64,000 bases of DNA from positions 19,789,001 to 19,853,000 of the forward strand of contig JALMGJ010000017.1 in assembly GCA_023362775.1 (NCBI GenBank). Direction: 5' to 3'. Positions 10,431-23,300 of this stretch are shown piece by piece. The DNA comes from Charina bottae (Eukaryota > Chordata > Lepidosauria > Squamata > Charinaidae). The notes beneath the pieces are model-generated. The model saw nothing but the letters and a program-made list of their open reading frames with translations, made no database searches and was not told the DNA's origin. The position numbers were made by a program, and so were the translations under genes. Every line of letters begins with the position of its first letter. Within the stretch, counting starts at the first letter, position 1.

Positions 10431-12313
10431 TGCCTCTTTATGGAGCCTTTTCTAGTTGTTGAGTGAGAGAGATCTCTCTCAGAACACCCACAAAAGGTAT
10501 TCATTCTTATTACTACTGTTGTTTAAAGTTATTCTCATACCTGTGTCATACTGTCTTATGTCTGCGTGGCTATTGCATTCTGAATGCAAGTAGCAAAGTA
10601 ATTCTTGTTTTTTCATAAGTAGAAATTTATATAGCATCTCAGAAAGAATGTACCCACCTTTAGCTTACATACAGGCTTCCCCAATTCAAAATCTTTACAT
10701 TTATACACAATTTGGACAAGGAAGCTTTATCATCAGGTGTCATTTCTGAATGAGAAAGAAAACTCCTATCCTGACATTCTGAAAACCTTTTGCCTATACT
10801 GCAGACCTGATTTGTGTGGCTGTTGTAAGAGTTACAAAATTAGCACATGCACATCTCTGTTCATTATATGTTGGGCATCATCAGAAAAAACCATGCTGTT
10901 AAGAAAACATTTGACCCATTTCAGCAGCAGATGCCTGCTTATTTGTTCAACTGCCAGGAATTTCAATTGGATACCACTGTTCTTATTGATCCAGGGAAAG
11001 ATGTTTGTTACACCGAAAGTTGAATGCATTCTATTATGTCTTGTACTGCAACAAAGCAGTAACACAGGTGCATGAAGGAAAATAAAACTAGAGCCCTTGC
11101 AGAAGTTTATAGAAGTTTGTGGATTTTTTCCTTGCATGCATAATATAGAGTGGTGGCATCTATCCTCACCTTTGAGCAACTAATATTCAGAGTCATTTGG
11201 TTGGTCTTTGATAGTGCTCTCAAATCAGGTACCTGATGTGATACCCTAATATTACCCTCTTTTTGGAGCCCAAACAGACAATCCACCCAGTGTTTATCAA
11301 ACAAATAATTGTACTGAACCATTAATACTTATTGTACAGTCTACAGCTATGAGATCTTGTTTCGCCAGCACACCACTCCCCAATGGCACAGATAATGTAA
11401 TTAAACAGCTCAGAGTAAAAACTTGTCACCTTCTTTTAACAATCTCCTTTATGTCAAAATTGGGGCCATGGAGCCACATGGATTTTCTTTTCTCTCAGTC
11501 TTCCAAATCAGAATGAGGAACCCAGAAACTAATGCATACAATTTGCTGTTGCTTGACACACGCGTAAAACAACATGTGATGAAAATTCATGATGGCTTCA
11601 TCACTTGCCATGGCAAAGATAGTGACAATATAACACCTTTGGTACATGCCGCAGTGAACTGTGCCTGTAACAGGAAGGCTTGGAATCATTTTTCACACCT
11701 CCAGTTTAGCTTTTTCTAGAAGAAAATAGCTGTAATTTCCACATCTGTCTATTAGGGTTTTAACTTTGGAGCTGCAACTTAAAGAAAGTGGGAAATTTGT
11801 CATTTGTGGAAATATTTTTGCTTTTCTTTCAGAAGGAAGGCAACCCTTCTTTCTCCCTTAGTTTTCTACACTTGAATCCTATATGCCAGATCCAGTTCAT
11901 CTGTATCTTCTTCTCTAGAAGCCCCATGGGTGTCTATTTCTAGCACTGAACTATCAGGAACCAAATGATCCTTCGGGGAGGTTTCACAATAGAACTGTTT
12001 ATTGTTCATGTACTGACATACATGACTGGTCTTGAATGACACTGCTGAGTTGATAAACACACATAATGTAAGAATATAAAAACAACCTAGCTGGATAAGG
12101 TCAAGACCCATCTTAGTTCAACATTTTGTTTCTCATAGTGGCTAACTATATGTCTCTGGGGTGTTTGCAAGCAGAAGATGGAAGCATATCCCTCTTTAAG
12201 TGTTATTTGGAGGCATGATGACCTCCAAATGGAGTAACACTGAGCCTTTAAGACCAATAGCTCTGGATGGACCTGCCCTCCATTATGTTTTGAAGCCATC
12301 CAAGTTAGTGGCC
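10431..12313. other. Unannotated sequence
   Basis: No gene, RNA or repeat recognised. Several open frames of 60-115 codons occur, but none has a domain motif or convincing composition. Confidence 0.4.
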
Positions 12314-12327
12314 ATCTCCATGCCTTA

Positions 12328-12642
12328 GGTAAAGGTAAAGGTTTTCCCCCGCACAGTCGTGTCCAACTCTAGGGGGCGGTGCTCATCTCCGTTTCTTAGC
12401 CAAAGAGCCAGCGCTGTCTGAAGACGCTTCGACGGTCATGTGGCCAGCTCGAAATGCTGTTACCATCCCACCGAAATGGTACCTATTCATCTACTTGCAT
12501 TTGCATGCTTTCAAATTGCTAGGTTGGCAAGAGCTGGGGTGAGTGTGGGATCTCACTCTGTCACATGGCGCTCAGGTCTTGAACCGCCAACCTTCCAATC
12601 GACAAGCCTGGCATCTTAACCACTGAGCCATCACACCCCCTT
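12328..12642 (-). mobile_element. Sauria-type SINE
   Basis: Antisense copy: the (taaagg)n tail is at the left and the tRNA-like head at the right. A clean 14-bp duplication, atctccatgcctta, flanks it (12314-12327 and 12643-12656). It carries more changes from the shared sequence than the copies at 29 and 63 kb, for example a disturbed box B, so it is probably older. Confidence 0.88.
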
Positions 12643-13386
12643 ATCTCCATGCCTTAAGGCAACAAATTACACAGGTCAGTTATGCCCTGTGTGACCGAAC
12701 TGCTTTCATTTGCTCTAAATCTCTTTCCAATCAGCTTCACTGAATGGCCCCTGGTCCTAATATTTTGAGAGAAGGAGAAAGACTTCTGCTTGTCGACTTT
12801 CTTCATGCCATGCATGATTTTATATACTTCATTCATGTTGTCAGTCACCATTTTTTTCCAACTAAATGTTCCAAATATAACATTTTCTCATGGGCAAAGA
12901 AGCCCCTGATAATTTTGGTTTCCCTCTTCTGCACATTTTCCAGCCCTATTGAATCCTTTTTCAAGTATAGTAACTGGAACTATACACAGTGATCCAAATA
13001 TAGACATGTCATAGAATTGTATTAGGACATTAATGATGGCTGTTTCATTATCAGTTCCTTTTCTAATGATTCCTAGCACAGAATTTGCTTTTTTCACAGC
13101 TGCAGCACACTGAGTTGACATCTTCACTGTGCTGTCCACTGAAGAGTTTAATATCATCTACAAAATTGTCCAATTTAATGCTCATTCAAGATCATTACCT
13201 ACCCCACTAGGTAGACCAGAACAGAAACTCAACTCCATAATAAGTCTAGAATTATACTTTACTAAGATAGTCTATAATAACAGAATCCTGCAACCTGATT
13301 GTGCTTTACCTCACCTCCTTCTTATACCCCAGTGAATCAGGGAGGAGCGTGCCTGAGCCACTTCAAATACTATCTTGCTTTTTTAA

Positions 13387-13719
13387 AGGTTAAAGGTTCC
13401 CCCCGCACATTTGTGCAGTCGTGTCCAACTCTAGGGGCCGGTGCTCATCTCCGTTTGTTAGCCAAAGAGCCAGCGTTGTCTGAAGACGCTTCCACGGTCA
13501 TGTGGCCGGCATGATGCGCGCGGAACGCTGTTACCTACCCACCGAAGTGGTACCTATTCATCTACTTGCATTTGCATGCTTTCAAATTGCTAGGTTGGCA
13601 AGAGCTGGAGCTAGTGCGGGAGCTCACTCCGCAGGCAGGGCTAGGGATTCGAACCTCCAAACTTGCAATCTTCCGATTGACAAGCCTGGCATCTTACCCG
13701 CTGAGCCACCATGCCCCTT
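13387..13719 (-). mobile_element. Sauria-type SINE inside the CR1 relic
   Basis: Antisense copy with an aaaggttaaagg tail at the left and a tRNA-like head ending at about 13719. The flanks share tatcttgct, a short TSD. Its body is close to the 29 and 63 kb copies. It splits the CR1 relic and is therefore younger than it. Confidence 0.88.
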
Positions 13720-14125
13720 ATCTTGCTATCTTGCTACCCAGGTCTTAAATAGTATTTCAGCCTTCTTTGCTTATATAATGGTTTTTGTATATTTCTGTCA
13801 AGGTCATCTCTCTTACTCTCTAAATTTATGGACAAGTTAGAAAGCACTGGTCCCAGCATAGATTCTTGAAGGATTCCACTTCTTACTTCCATTTATTGAG
13901 AAAATTGTCCATTTATTCTTAGGGTTCATCTGCATGTCCTGTTTGTCCCAGTGCATGGACAACCCACACATATTGTCTCAAACAACAGGAACACACAATA
14001 TCATCCTCAAACTGCTCCCAGTCCACCACAAAGGCAACCTCCATCAATCTTTTCTTGCCATGCATCAAAAACAGTGTCTTACAACTTCTGGCACAAGTGA
14101 TGCTATTTTAGTCTGCCTGCTGTGA

Positions 14126-14165
14126 TTCATTTCTTTGTAGGCAAAATATCTTCATTCCAATTAGC
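14126..14165 (+). repeat. 40-bp segment present in inverted orientation at 15505-15543
   Basis: The stretch from atttctttgtaggc to ccaattagcta is nearly the exact reverse complement of 15505-15543. The pair is separated by about 1.4 kb and lies around the CR1 relic. Confidence 0.7.
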
Positions 14166-14319
14166 TACTCTGTGCTGTAGTGGGAATGCCTGCTCCTCTC
14201 CAGTCACTGGTCAGCAATTTTGGATGTCATTTCATCCGGAATTGCTGGGCTGGTGTAGCCCTGGACCCTTTTTTTGTTGGTTTAAACAGGTTTATCAGTG
14301 CAATGGTGAAAGGCTGGGC

Positions 14320-14320
<1 letters not shown>

Positions 14321-14367
<47 letters not shown>
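14321..14367 (+). repeat. (TG)n microsatellite
   Basis: About 23 uninterrupted TG units. Confidence 0.98.
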
Positions 14368-14369
<2 letters not shown>

Positions 14370-15054
14370 ATGTGTTTAACAGGTTCCCCAATCCACCAAT
14401 AAATGTCTACCCACCATCTGGATAGAGCACCTGGCCAGCTATGTTACTAAAGCTGAAGAATAATGAAATTTCGAGAGCAATTTCTTAAGACAACTTCATT
14501 TCCAGCTGGTTTCAGCATGAGAGACCAGTGGCTTAAGGCTGCCATGTAGAAGGTCCATATTCTGCTTCCTGTTTTTCGACAGTTTGCAATCCATAAAAGG
14601 AGAGGTCTTCTTATCCCACAGTTACTAACTTCACTGAAGCACCTTTGATGAGGAAATTTGTCAGAGAACGTTTGAAAATCAAAGCTTACAGTACAGTGTC
14701 AACAGAATCACCTCCATTCACATCCAATTGATATTATCAAAAACTCTAAAAGGTTGCTGAGGTTGGAATTACCTTTGTGGAAACCATGCTAATTTTCTCA
14801 AGACGTGTTCTTTTATGAGTGTACTAGTAGTTGTTGTCATCGATTACTATTTCTAGTAATCAAAACATTTTCCTGGAATAAATACTAAGATGACTGCCTA
14901 TATTTATTGGATCTCCCATGTGTCTCTTTTCAATAATTGGTCTCACATTGGATACCTTCTTGTCCTCTGGTACTGAACCTAATTTAAATGACAGATTACA
15001 TATCTTTGCTAAGATATCAGCATCATTCTTGAGTTCATACATTGTACTAAATCA

Positions 15055-15215
15055 TTATTTGTTTAATTAATTTATTTATAATTCAATTTATATCACTACC
15101 CCATCTCCCCCAAGGGGGACTCTGGGCGGTTTACAAAAAACAAACAATTAAAATAACATGTAATAACATCATCATAATATAAATAATTAAAACAATATAC
15201 AATAAATATAAAATC
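15055..15215 (-). mobile_element. L2-type LINE 3' tail fragment
   Basis: It carries the antisense 3' end shared with the 49 kb L2 copy: a TTTA-rich run, then ccatctcccccaagggggac, then ctgggcggtttac and an AT-rich tract. No coding part remains. Confidence 0.7.
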
Positions 15216-15478
15216 CAAGTAGGACTTTAAAGGTGATCCAGGAAAGGATCATGATTTATTGAATGAACCACAACTGGCTAAGTTCATAAAACATGCTAAG
15301 TCCTGGATCCTGCCAGCTATTCCAGTTACAGTATATCACACAGTGTATCATAAGGAACTTTATAACATCTCCAGTGCTACTTGTTCATATTTATCCAGAG
15401 GACATAGAGATTTATGTTTACATTACTGATTTTCTCCATTGTAGCCAACAGAGAAACCTCACAAGCTATAGTCTGTAG

Positions 15479-15565
15479 CTTGAATCATGTCAACTGGATT
15501 TAGTAGCTAATTGGAATGAAGATTTTTTGCCTACAAAGAAATCCAGTTGACATGATTCAAGGTAC
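15479..15565. repeat. Short inverted repeat with unique loop
   Basis: The arms cttgaatcatgtcaactgga and its reverse complement (about 22 bp each) enclose roughly 40 bp. The right arm runs into a PLE-like fragment. Confidence 0.75.
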
Positions 15566-15602
15566 AGACTGTTCCACCTGGATGACTGAGAACCTTCATC
15601 GA
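15543..15602 (+). mobile_element. Fragment of PLE-like family D
   Basis: The segment runs from ccagttgacatgattcaa through ccacctggatgactgagaa to ccttcatcgac. It matches the outer part of the 60042-60363 insertion (cctggatgactgagaat-cttcatcgac on its minus strand). Only this piece is present. Confidence 0.6.
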
Positions 15603-16981
15603 CTCACAAGCTATAAGAAACAAACCAAAGTGAAGATATAATGCTTATTCAGAACTGTGAATTGAAGTAGGGGTATCTAATCTGCACTAACCTTTTAAGG
15701 ATTATAATATTTCAACCTTATCTGTTTTTCTGTCTATTTCTGATAATGCATGGCTTTGATTTTAAATTTGATTATTTTATTAGGCTGTTGCGCTTTCTAT
15801 TTTCTTCTTTCCAACCCAACAGAATGTTGGAAATAAATTACATAAATGTGGTTGGGGTTGTGTCTGACCATCATCAGGATAATTCTCTGCAAACTGAACA
15901 GGATTAGACCTAAGATGATATGTTGTGGTGGTGGTGGGGAGCCGGCAAAAGAAAGACTGAGTTCAAGAATTGGGGCTGTGGAAGACAAGTTCAGAAAAAC
16001 AAGCCGCCTACGCATCCCTATGGGAGAGGCAGTTGAGTAGCAGCTTGGGTTTATTGGTGACGATTCCATTCTAAACCTCCCTCCCGCCTCTCTTTTGACC
16101 ATGTGATCCAGAAAACAGCATATGCAACCTGTCTGGTGCTTCCCAGTGTACAAATGCGCACAACACAGAGGCACAACACAAGGAGATAATGGAAATACAT
16201 CACACAGACTTAACATGCTACAAGTGAACAGAGATGGGCAGCTACACAAATTGAATGAATAAATAAATTATTTATAATAAATTTTATTCATTATTTTATT
16301 TAAATAACTTTTACTTTTTATACAGATAAAAAAAAAAACCCAGATGCCTCCAATGGCCACTGCTGTAAAGAATTTGGAAAGAATTTTAGAAGCCATGCTC
16401 TGCATGGTTTCCCTACCTTAACTTAAGCAAACTATCACCTTACTAGCAGAGATCTGATAGTATGATCGAAAAATAGTCATGAGAAGAAGAGGGAAAGCAG
16501 GAAAAAAAATCCTGCTTTAACCATTCAGAATGGTTGTCTTGTAAAAAAATGGATTAAAATATGAATATAATTTAGAAAGGCTGCTGCCTTTCTGGGGAGT
16601 GAGTTATGAAAAATCTAAAGCCAGAAAAAAGAATTTCTAGTAAATGATGGTTTAACAAACAGAAAGAAAATTTAAGGTGGTTCTTTGGAGGAACTATAAC
16701 TGTATTAATTTAAGCAAAATAGCACCTTATTAGAAGATATCTGATAGAAAAATGACTGCGTTTTATGAGCTGCTAGTTGTTGATCAGAACAGAACTACCA
16801 TACTCTAAAGTGGCAAAATAATTGTACTTATTCTGTTTTATTGTCTTTGATGTGAGATTTGATGTGGTATTTTGACTGATCAATAAAAAATACTATTACT
16901 ATTACTACTATAACTATTACTACTATTACACAACTAGCACCAAAGAGAACTGCCTAGGTTCCATATTTCAGTCTAGGTTAC
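15603..16981. other. Unannotated sequence
   Basis: No gene recognised. A TAAA/TTTA-rich tract occurs at about 16255-16320. Confidence 0.4.

Positions 16982-17013
<32 letters not shown>
16982..17013 (+). repeat. (ATC)n microsatellite
   Basis: Ten tandem ATC units. Confidence 0.97.
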
Positions 17014-18389
17014 TTGTTTGCTGTATTTGAGTCTATTGGTATCTGTCACTGATTATCTGAAAATAATCTGGGAAACCAATTTTTACTTGGATTGAGATCC
17101 TATGGTGACCTTCCCATCTTCTAGTTATATATTCAGAGTGTACAGTGAATTTTAGTTCATTATATAGCCAGTGGATGACAAACTTGTTGCACAAATGTCC
17201 ATCCACAAGGCAAATATAGTATCTAAAGTAGCTCAATATCCAGGATTTTATTTCATGGTGGATTTTTTCCCTAAATGGTTAGAAGCAGGAGTGAAGTTAT
17301 TGTGGTTTTAAAACATACAGTGAAAAGGGATCTTGAAAAGGGATGAATAAAGATCATGGAACATTAACCTACTAAATGTTTTCTGTTTGATAATACTCCC
17401 AAACAGCATGGATATTACTGTAATGCATTTATCTTGTAATCATAATACTGCTTGCTTCCCATTACAAATCTTTACATTATTGCTCTTGAGAACCTCAGAG
17501 AATCAACCCAATTACAATATCCTTATGAGTAATTTCTTCTTGGTAGTTGTCAAAGTTGAGATACAGGTAAAATCGAAACTGAGGCTCTAATAAAAATGAA
17601 ATCAATCATGCCACCATAATTGGAAAGCAGTAATAAAAAGTAATTGAGTTTAATACATAATTTAGATCATTACTTGTTAAGTTAATGCATTCTGCTTAGT
17701 GTGAGAAAAAATTATTTATCTCACGTACAGTTGAGTATTCATTTGTTTTTTTAACAGAATGCACTTGAACTGACTTTAATAAGAACAGTTTGTTAAATCA
17801 GATTTTGAACTGGCACAAAGATTTGAAGTTCCTATGTTAATTTATGACATGATATATTTGTCATTTACAGTCTCATCTTAAAGTCACTGGATTTATTCTC
17901 TTGAGATTTAATATTCATTGTTGTCTTATATTACTGAAATTAAATTGGTTTTCTCTGGTGTCTTGATGTGAAATAATTTTCCTTATGATTATTTTATTTT
18001 GAAGGAATAAAAGCACTTGATTGGCTGTTTGAGCATAGATCATCTCTGATGGAACTTCATTATTTTTCTTGCCATATCAATGCAGTTTAGGAAAACTGGA
18101 CAGACAAGATTATTGTAGTCTGTAGATCATTGTTAGGGTCAACAGGTTCTTGAAGCAGGAGACTTCTGATCTATACATGTGTATCTCAAGAATACAGAAT
18201 AGAAAGAAAGGAGGCAAAGTTAATTTCTGGGCAAACCATATTCTGCTTATATTTGTTTCTTGGTCAGAATTGTTTATTTGCCTTGATAAAAGCTAATTTT
18301 AGCTTTGACTTACTAAGAACTTTTACCTCTTCCATCTACTCATGGCTTACTTTCTTCTGACTGCTACATTCTCTCCCAGTCCTCTAGAC
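17014..18389. other. AT-rich, repeat-free noncoding block
   Basis: No coding signal and no recognisable transposon. The stretch is rich in TAAT and ATTA words. It is part of a larger quiet region, 15.6-21.2 kb. Confidence 0.4.
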
Positions 18390-18480
18390 CAGGGTTTCTC
18401 AACCTGGGTTCCATGGAACCCTAGGGTTCCATGAGAGATCAATAGGGGTTCCCTGGGAGATCATGATTTATTTAAAAAAA
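18390..18480 (+). mobile_element. hAT-type terminal fragment
   Basis: The sequence starts with cagggtttctcaacctggg, a terminal inverted repeat typical of Charlie-like hAT transposons, and goes on into the family's gttccatggaaccc region. It directly follows ctctagac, a possible 8-bp target copy. I could not find the matching right terminus, so it is truncated or decayed. Confidence 0.6.
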
Positions 18481-21214
18481 TATTTCAAATTTGGGCAATT
18501 AAAGAGGTAAGTTAATAATAAAATTAATAAAATTACTACTAAAAAAAGGAAATATTTTTTTTGCAATCTTTTTGCTCTCCACTTGAGCAGTAACTAGCTA
18601 AATTCTTTAGCAACAGCTAAATTCTAGATATAGTACTAAATCTTGCTAGTCAGGAATGATTTGGAAGATACCTGAACCACAGTAGTGGGCAGAATACAAA
18701 CTAGTGGATGTCTCTCCCGAAATCTGCTAGTGATATGGATTTATGAAGATGCACAGAGACACAGGTAGTGCCTGTTAAAATTAATGTATTTCTTCTCAAA
18801 TTCTTCATATAAGGCTGGATAGGAAGAGAATTTGTAGGGTCAATATGAGGGAAGTAATTGAGTAAGTTGGATGGTGGAAGTAAATTACTGGGGAGGGGGT
18901 GTTAGCAAATTTGAATTTGCTCAACAATTTCTTACTTTTAACTTATTTGACAAAGCTAGAATGATAACTTACATTCCTGACCTCTATTTATTCCTCTAGC
19001 AGCTACTCCTTCCTCCTCCTTGATTTGAATTAACCTATCATGTCTGATGCGATAGAATGGAAAAATGATTAAGTACATGGGAGTAGTTATGTATCAACTG
19101 TATTAAATTAATTCAAACTACATTAAATTTAATTTTTGTTGTGGCCCATCTAATTCTTTATCTTGGCACTGCCCACTTTAGGGAATATAACACCCCCCCA
19201 TGCACTATACTATATGCAGTATCCATGATTATAATTGTTACAATTTTCATATTCTGAATAAAAATGAGACCTTTATTAGCATTGTTGGCCAATATGTAGT
19301 TATTGTTATTCCTTCTTTCACCTTGCATCCTTTTCCTCTTGGTGTGCCAAGTCCCCAAGGAGAATTTGTATGCTTTGGATTGCTGAAAGGACTAAAGTGG
19401 GACAGTATTTTGTGTTTTCATTCATGAATTCAAAAGCTCAAGGCCTAATGCAGGCTCTTTTGGATGCTGGCAAAATGCCAATTGTTTTTTGTACAGATGT
19501 ATTTGTGTTCATTGTGCTTTTTTATCAAGGATAAAGGAAATGTTTTATGTTCTATTATGTGTGTATCAAGCCATACTTTTGTTTATGCACTTGATGGATT
19601 CCAATGAGTTTCAAGAAAGAGATTAATTTTACTTATTCCTCCACGTGATGATTAGAAAAGCTTTTAATGAACACAGTAAACCCCAACTAATTATCACAAT
19701 GGCATTTCACTCTAAATAAAATTGTCAGGAAGCAAGCATACGATACATATAATTTTGCAGATTTTATTAAAATGCATTTATCACTTTTTCCCATCTCAGA
19801 ATAACTTATCATATTATCTATGATAATTTCACTAATATTTTTCTTTCTGTTTAATATTTAAGTGGAGTTTACAGATATTAAAGTCATAATGCATTAAATG
19901 GAAATTATCTTGCATTCTAATTACTTTTCTTTGTGAGGGATGGTAAATAGAATCGTCTTGTTACGCTTGTTGTAGATGAAACCACAGAAATGTCTAATGA
20001 ACCACCCTCTGGTGAAAATGCCATATTTACTTCTTCTTTTTTTAAAACTGCAGCCACATTCCTATCAAATGTAGATAAGTAGAAGGGAGCCAACCAAATC
20101 CATCTAGGTACCAAATGATTTGAAATAAGTTATTCTAGTTAGAAAAGCAACTGCATATGTGTTTGGGAAACACAGCAGCTTGATGGCATTTTCTATCCAT
20201 GTCAGATTCACAGTAATCATTCATCAGTCCATTTTTTCCTTTATTTTAGTCTCCAATGTAAAGCACAGACATATACAAACACATTTTTTTTAAAAAATTC
20301 CTTACTTGTTTAAATATTGGCTTTCCTTAAAAATGCATTTAAAAACATTTACACAAAGAATATATTGTTCAGTTTATTGTAGTCCAAGATAACAACTTTG
20401 TGTGATCACTTGTTATTTACTAAAGAGTGTATTATAAAATTTGGCAATGTGCAAAATCCAGAAAATAATTGCATCCCAGCCCTTGCATTGGCCCAGGAGA
20501 TGCAGATTGGGTCGGCATGTATCAAACTGTATAATAAAGTAGTTCCCCATGGATAACAAATTCTGCATCTCAGGTGTATATTATGGCCACTTCTTCTAAG
20601 GGTTTGTCAGCTGCTGGGAAGGATGATTTCTTGGGGGGGGGGGAGGGTAAACTTAGACCTTCAAATGAACAAATGATACATACACAATTGGACAAGGCCT
20701 TTAATGGGTAGTAGTAATGAACATTTATTAAAAAGTTGTTTGAAAAGAATCTTAATGCTAGGGTCTTCTCTAGCATTAAAATATCTTCTCTGATATTTTC
20801 TCTAGACAATGTGATGGGGTTTTAATGCCTTGAGTATCAGCTAGCATTCTGGTTGGGAGTTCTATCTCGGGAAGGCAGCAAGCCGGGGAAGTCTGATGTA
20901 ATGGCTAGGAGCTTGAACTACTAATCAAGACATTACCATACAAATCTCTCTTTGGCAAGAAATAATCAAGGTGACTTCAGGTGAGTAATTTTCTCTCAGA
21001 ATTTTTCTTTATGCTCACATCTGCAATATAGGAATGGTAGCCATCCATGAAGACGAGGCTCCATTTCAAGATTCCCTTATATATTGACTAAGGATTACCT
21101 TGCTAGCTCTTAAAAAACTAGGCTTCCATATCAACTTGCCCAAGAAATCTATTCTTCTCTTTTGCACATAGCTTTCTTAATTATGTTCAGCTAGAAATGT
21201 TTCTTCTAGTGTTG
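18481..21214. other. AT-rich, repeat-free noncoding block
   Basis: No gene or transposon seen. Minor items are a G run near 20633 and short homopolymers. Confidence 0.4.
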
Positions 21215-23050
21215 ATGTCAAACCCTTGCATACTCTATGCCTACTAAATTTCTAGTACAGTTAGGAGAATATTGGTTTTGGTAAATCTTGTTCCACCCTA
21301 CCACTATGTGTTGGACTGTTTCTGAGGCCTCTCTGCACAATCTGCACCTCGGGCCCTGTCTAGTGTGGTAGACCCCTGCTTCTATAGCTCTAGTGCTAAG
21401 TGCCTGTTCTTGTTCTGCTATGATCAGTGCCCCAGTGCTGTCTTTTAGTCCAGCCCTACCCACTGGTAGGATTTCCCAATGTCAGCCACTTCGGCTGTTG
21501 ATGGTACATTCCATACAGGGTCTTGTCTTGCCATGGCACTTCCTCTGCTTGATCTTCCTACCATGTCTGCTGCTGCCTCAGGCATTCTCTCAGCAGCTCA
21601 TATTTGGGTGCCAACTTACTGATGTACTCCTGGATGCTCTGGGTTTCATTCAGGACAGTGGCTTTGACACTCACCAGACCCCGCCCTCCCTCTTTTTGGC
21701 TGTACAGTCTCTGGGTGTTGGAGCTTCCGGGTCTTCTTCACATCAGCAGCCTCCATGTCCGCCTTTGGCCATCTCACTATACTGGCAAGGTATTTGATGA
21801 CTGGCAGGGCATACAGTATGTGTTGATGGCATGGATCTTGTTCTTCCCCACAGAGCTGGCTTTTCAGGAACTGTCTTATCCTTTGGTGGTACTTGGATGT
21901 TGTTGTCTTCCTTGCCTCCTCATCGTAGTTCCCATGTGACTGTGGGATACCAAGGTACTTGTAGCTGGTCTGTATGTCTGCTACGTATGTGGCCTGCTGA
22001 TAGTTCCACCCCATTAGTCTTAACTACCTTCCCTCTTTTTACTACCATCCGGCCACACTTCTCTAGTCCAAATGACATCCCAATGTCTTCACTGTAGATC
22101 CATGTCAGGTGGATCAGGAGTCGATGTCTCATTCATTCTTAGCATACAGCTTGATGTCATCCATGCAGAGGAGGTGGCTGATGATAGTTCCACTCTTGAA
22201 CTTGTATCTGTATCCAGTCCTTGTGATTATCAGGCTGAGGGAGTTCACGCCTATGCAGAACAGCAGTGGGGACAGTGGTATATGCTGTACTTTATTTATT
22301 TATTTATTATTTGGATTTATCACCGCCCATCTCCACCACGGTAGACTCTGGGCGGTTGATGGCCACTTCTATGAGCTGTCTTGAGATGACTTCCAGTGTT
22401 GTCTTCCACAGTCCCATTGAGTTCTTGAAGAAGGTCCTTAGTGTCCTGATGACTTTGTATAGTGCCAGGCATTCACAGATCCATGTGTGTGGCATTGAGT
22501 CATAGGCTTTCCTGTAGTCAATCCAGCTGTGCTCAGATTGGTCTGTCTACACCTTGAGTCATGGGTGACTGCTCTATTTATGAACAACTGGTGTTTTGAG
22601 CCTCTGGAGTTGTTCCCAATGTCCTTCTGAGCTGTCTTCATGTACTTGCCCATATGGTCCTATAGCTTGATGGCTATGATGCCTGATAGGACTGGTAGTT
22701 GGATGGTGCTGTTCCCTTGTCTTTCATGATCAGCACTGTCCTTCCTTGTGTTAGCCAGTCTGGGTGGGAGACTGCTGCTAGAAGCTGGTTCATCTGTGCT
22801 GCTAGGCGTTGACCCGCTGTTGGATGTCTGCTACTGTGATGGTGACTGGTTCCTGCTCTGGGAGATTTCTGTGGTCTGCTCTCAGGTCCTGCAGTCACTT
22901 TGCACTGGTGTTATGTGTCTTCTCTTTCTCCCATATGTTCTTCCAGTACTGTTCAGTTTCTGCTGTTGGTGGCTCTGCTGTTACTGTGTTGTTGCACTAC
23001 CTTCTTCTTGTCTTTTTGCCCATAAGCAGTGTCCCTCACCCTGTCCCTTT
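21215..23050 (-). pseudogene. R4/Dong-like LINE relic (restriction-like endonuclease type)
   Basis: Minus-strand pieces from about 22900 to 21218 read, in order: an RT-start block (NQLLAAVSHPDWLTQGRTVL, then IMKDKGTAPSNYQS), a post-catalytic block (GMSFGLEKCGRMVVKRGKVV), SYKYLGIPQSHGN, YALPVIKYLASIVRWPK, and a C-terminal segment with EQALSTRAIEAGVYHTRQ followed by CRLCREASETVQHIV. The last is the CCHC finger that precedes the restriction-like endonuclease in R2/R4-group elements; its final Cys is lost. The many frame breaks and a 75-bp L2 tail inserted at 22286-22362 show it is dead. The R4/Dong assignment is from remembered family resemblance; the broader R2/R4 group is safer. Confidence 0.72.
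22286..22362 (-). mobile_element. L2-type 3' tail inserted in the R4-like relic
   Basis: A TTTA run is followed by ggatttatcaccgcccatctcc and actctgggcggtt, the antisense L2 3' end. It interrupts the R4-like frame. Confidence 0.72.
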
Positions 23051-23300
23051 ACTGATAGGATTGTGCATGGACATGCATATGCATATTAAAATATTTCTGA
23101 GTGTAACCAGAGAGACTGGGGTTAATGGGTAAGGGAGGATCATTCAAATTATACAGTTCAAAGATTACTGGGAACATGCCAGAAGTGGCCTGCACCAGCT
23201 GTTGCTAGAGTTCAATAATGGTGCAAATTGAAAATCTTTAAATTGATCAATGGTCATGCAATGTCAGTGTATGAAACACCATTAAGAGAGAGAGTGTGTG

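Larger units (their letters stand above)
12657..15053 (-). pseudogene. CR1-type LINE, heavily decayed
   Basis: Minus-strand translations give pieces of the CR1 reverse-transcriptase ORF in correct order. Near 15040-14860 the frame reads like the start of RT (LAKICNLSFKLGSVPEDKKV, then a PI-EK-HMGDP-N block corresponding to the family's TPIFKKGKKEDPGNYRP). Near 13157-12888 it reads MSTQCAAAVKKANSVLGIIR. Near 12851-12654 it reads YKIMHGMKKVDKQKSFSFSQ and TRGHSVKLIGKRF, the CR1 C-terminus. There are many stops and frameshifts, and a SINE sits in the middle. Part of 13.9-14.5 kb does not resemble CR1 and may be another insertion. Long dead. Confidence 0.8.

Noticed and set aside
11423..11719. 98-codon frame as a host exon
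   Set aside because: No recognisable domain, no matching splice context and no neighbouring exon.
14122..14425. Small secreted-protein-like frames around 14.2 kb
   Set aside because: They consist largely of translated (TG)n and of decayed repeat sequence.
16982..17013. CRISPR-like or structured repeat
   Set aside because: A plain trinucleotide microsatellite; no spacers.
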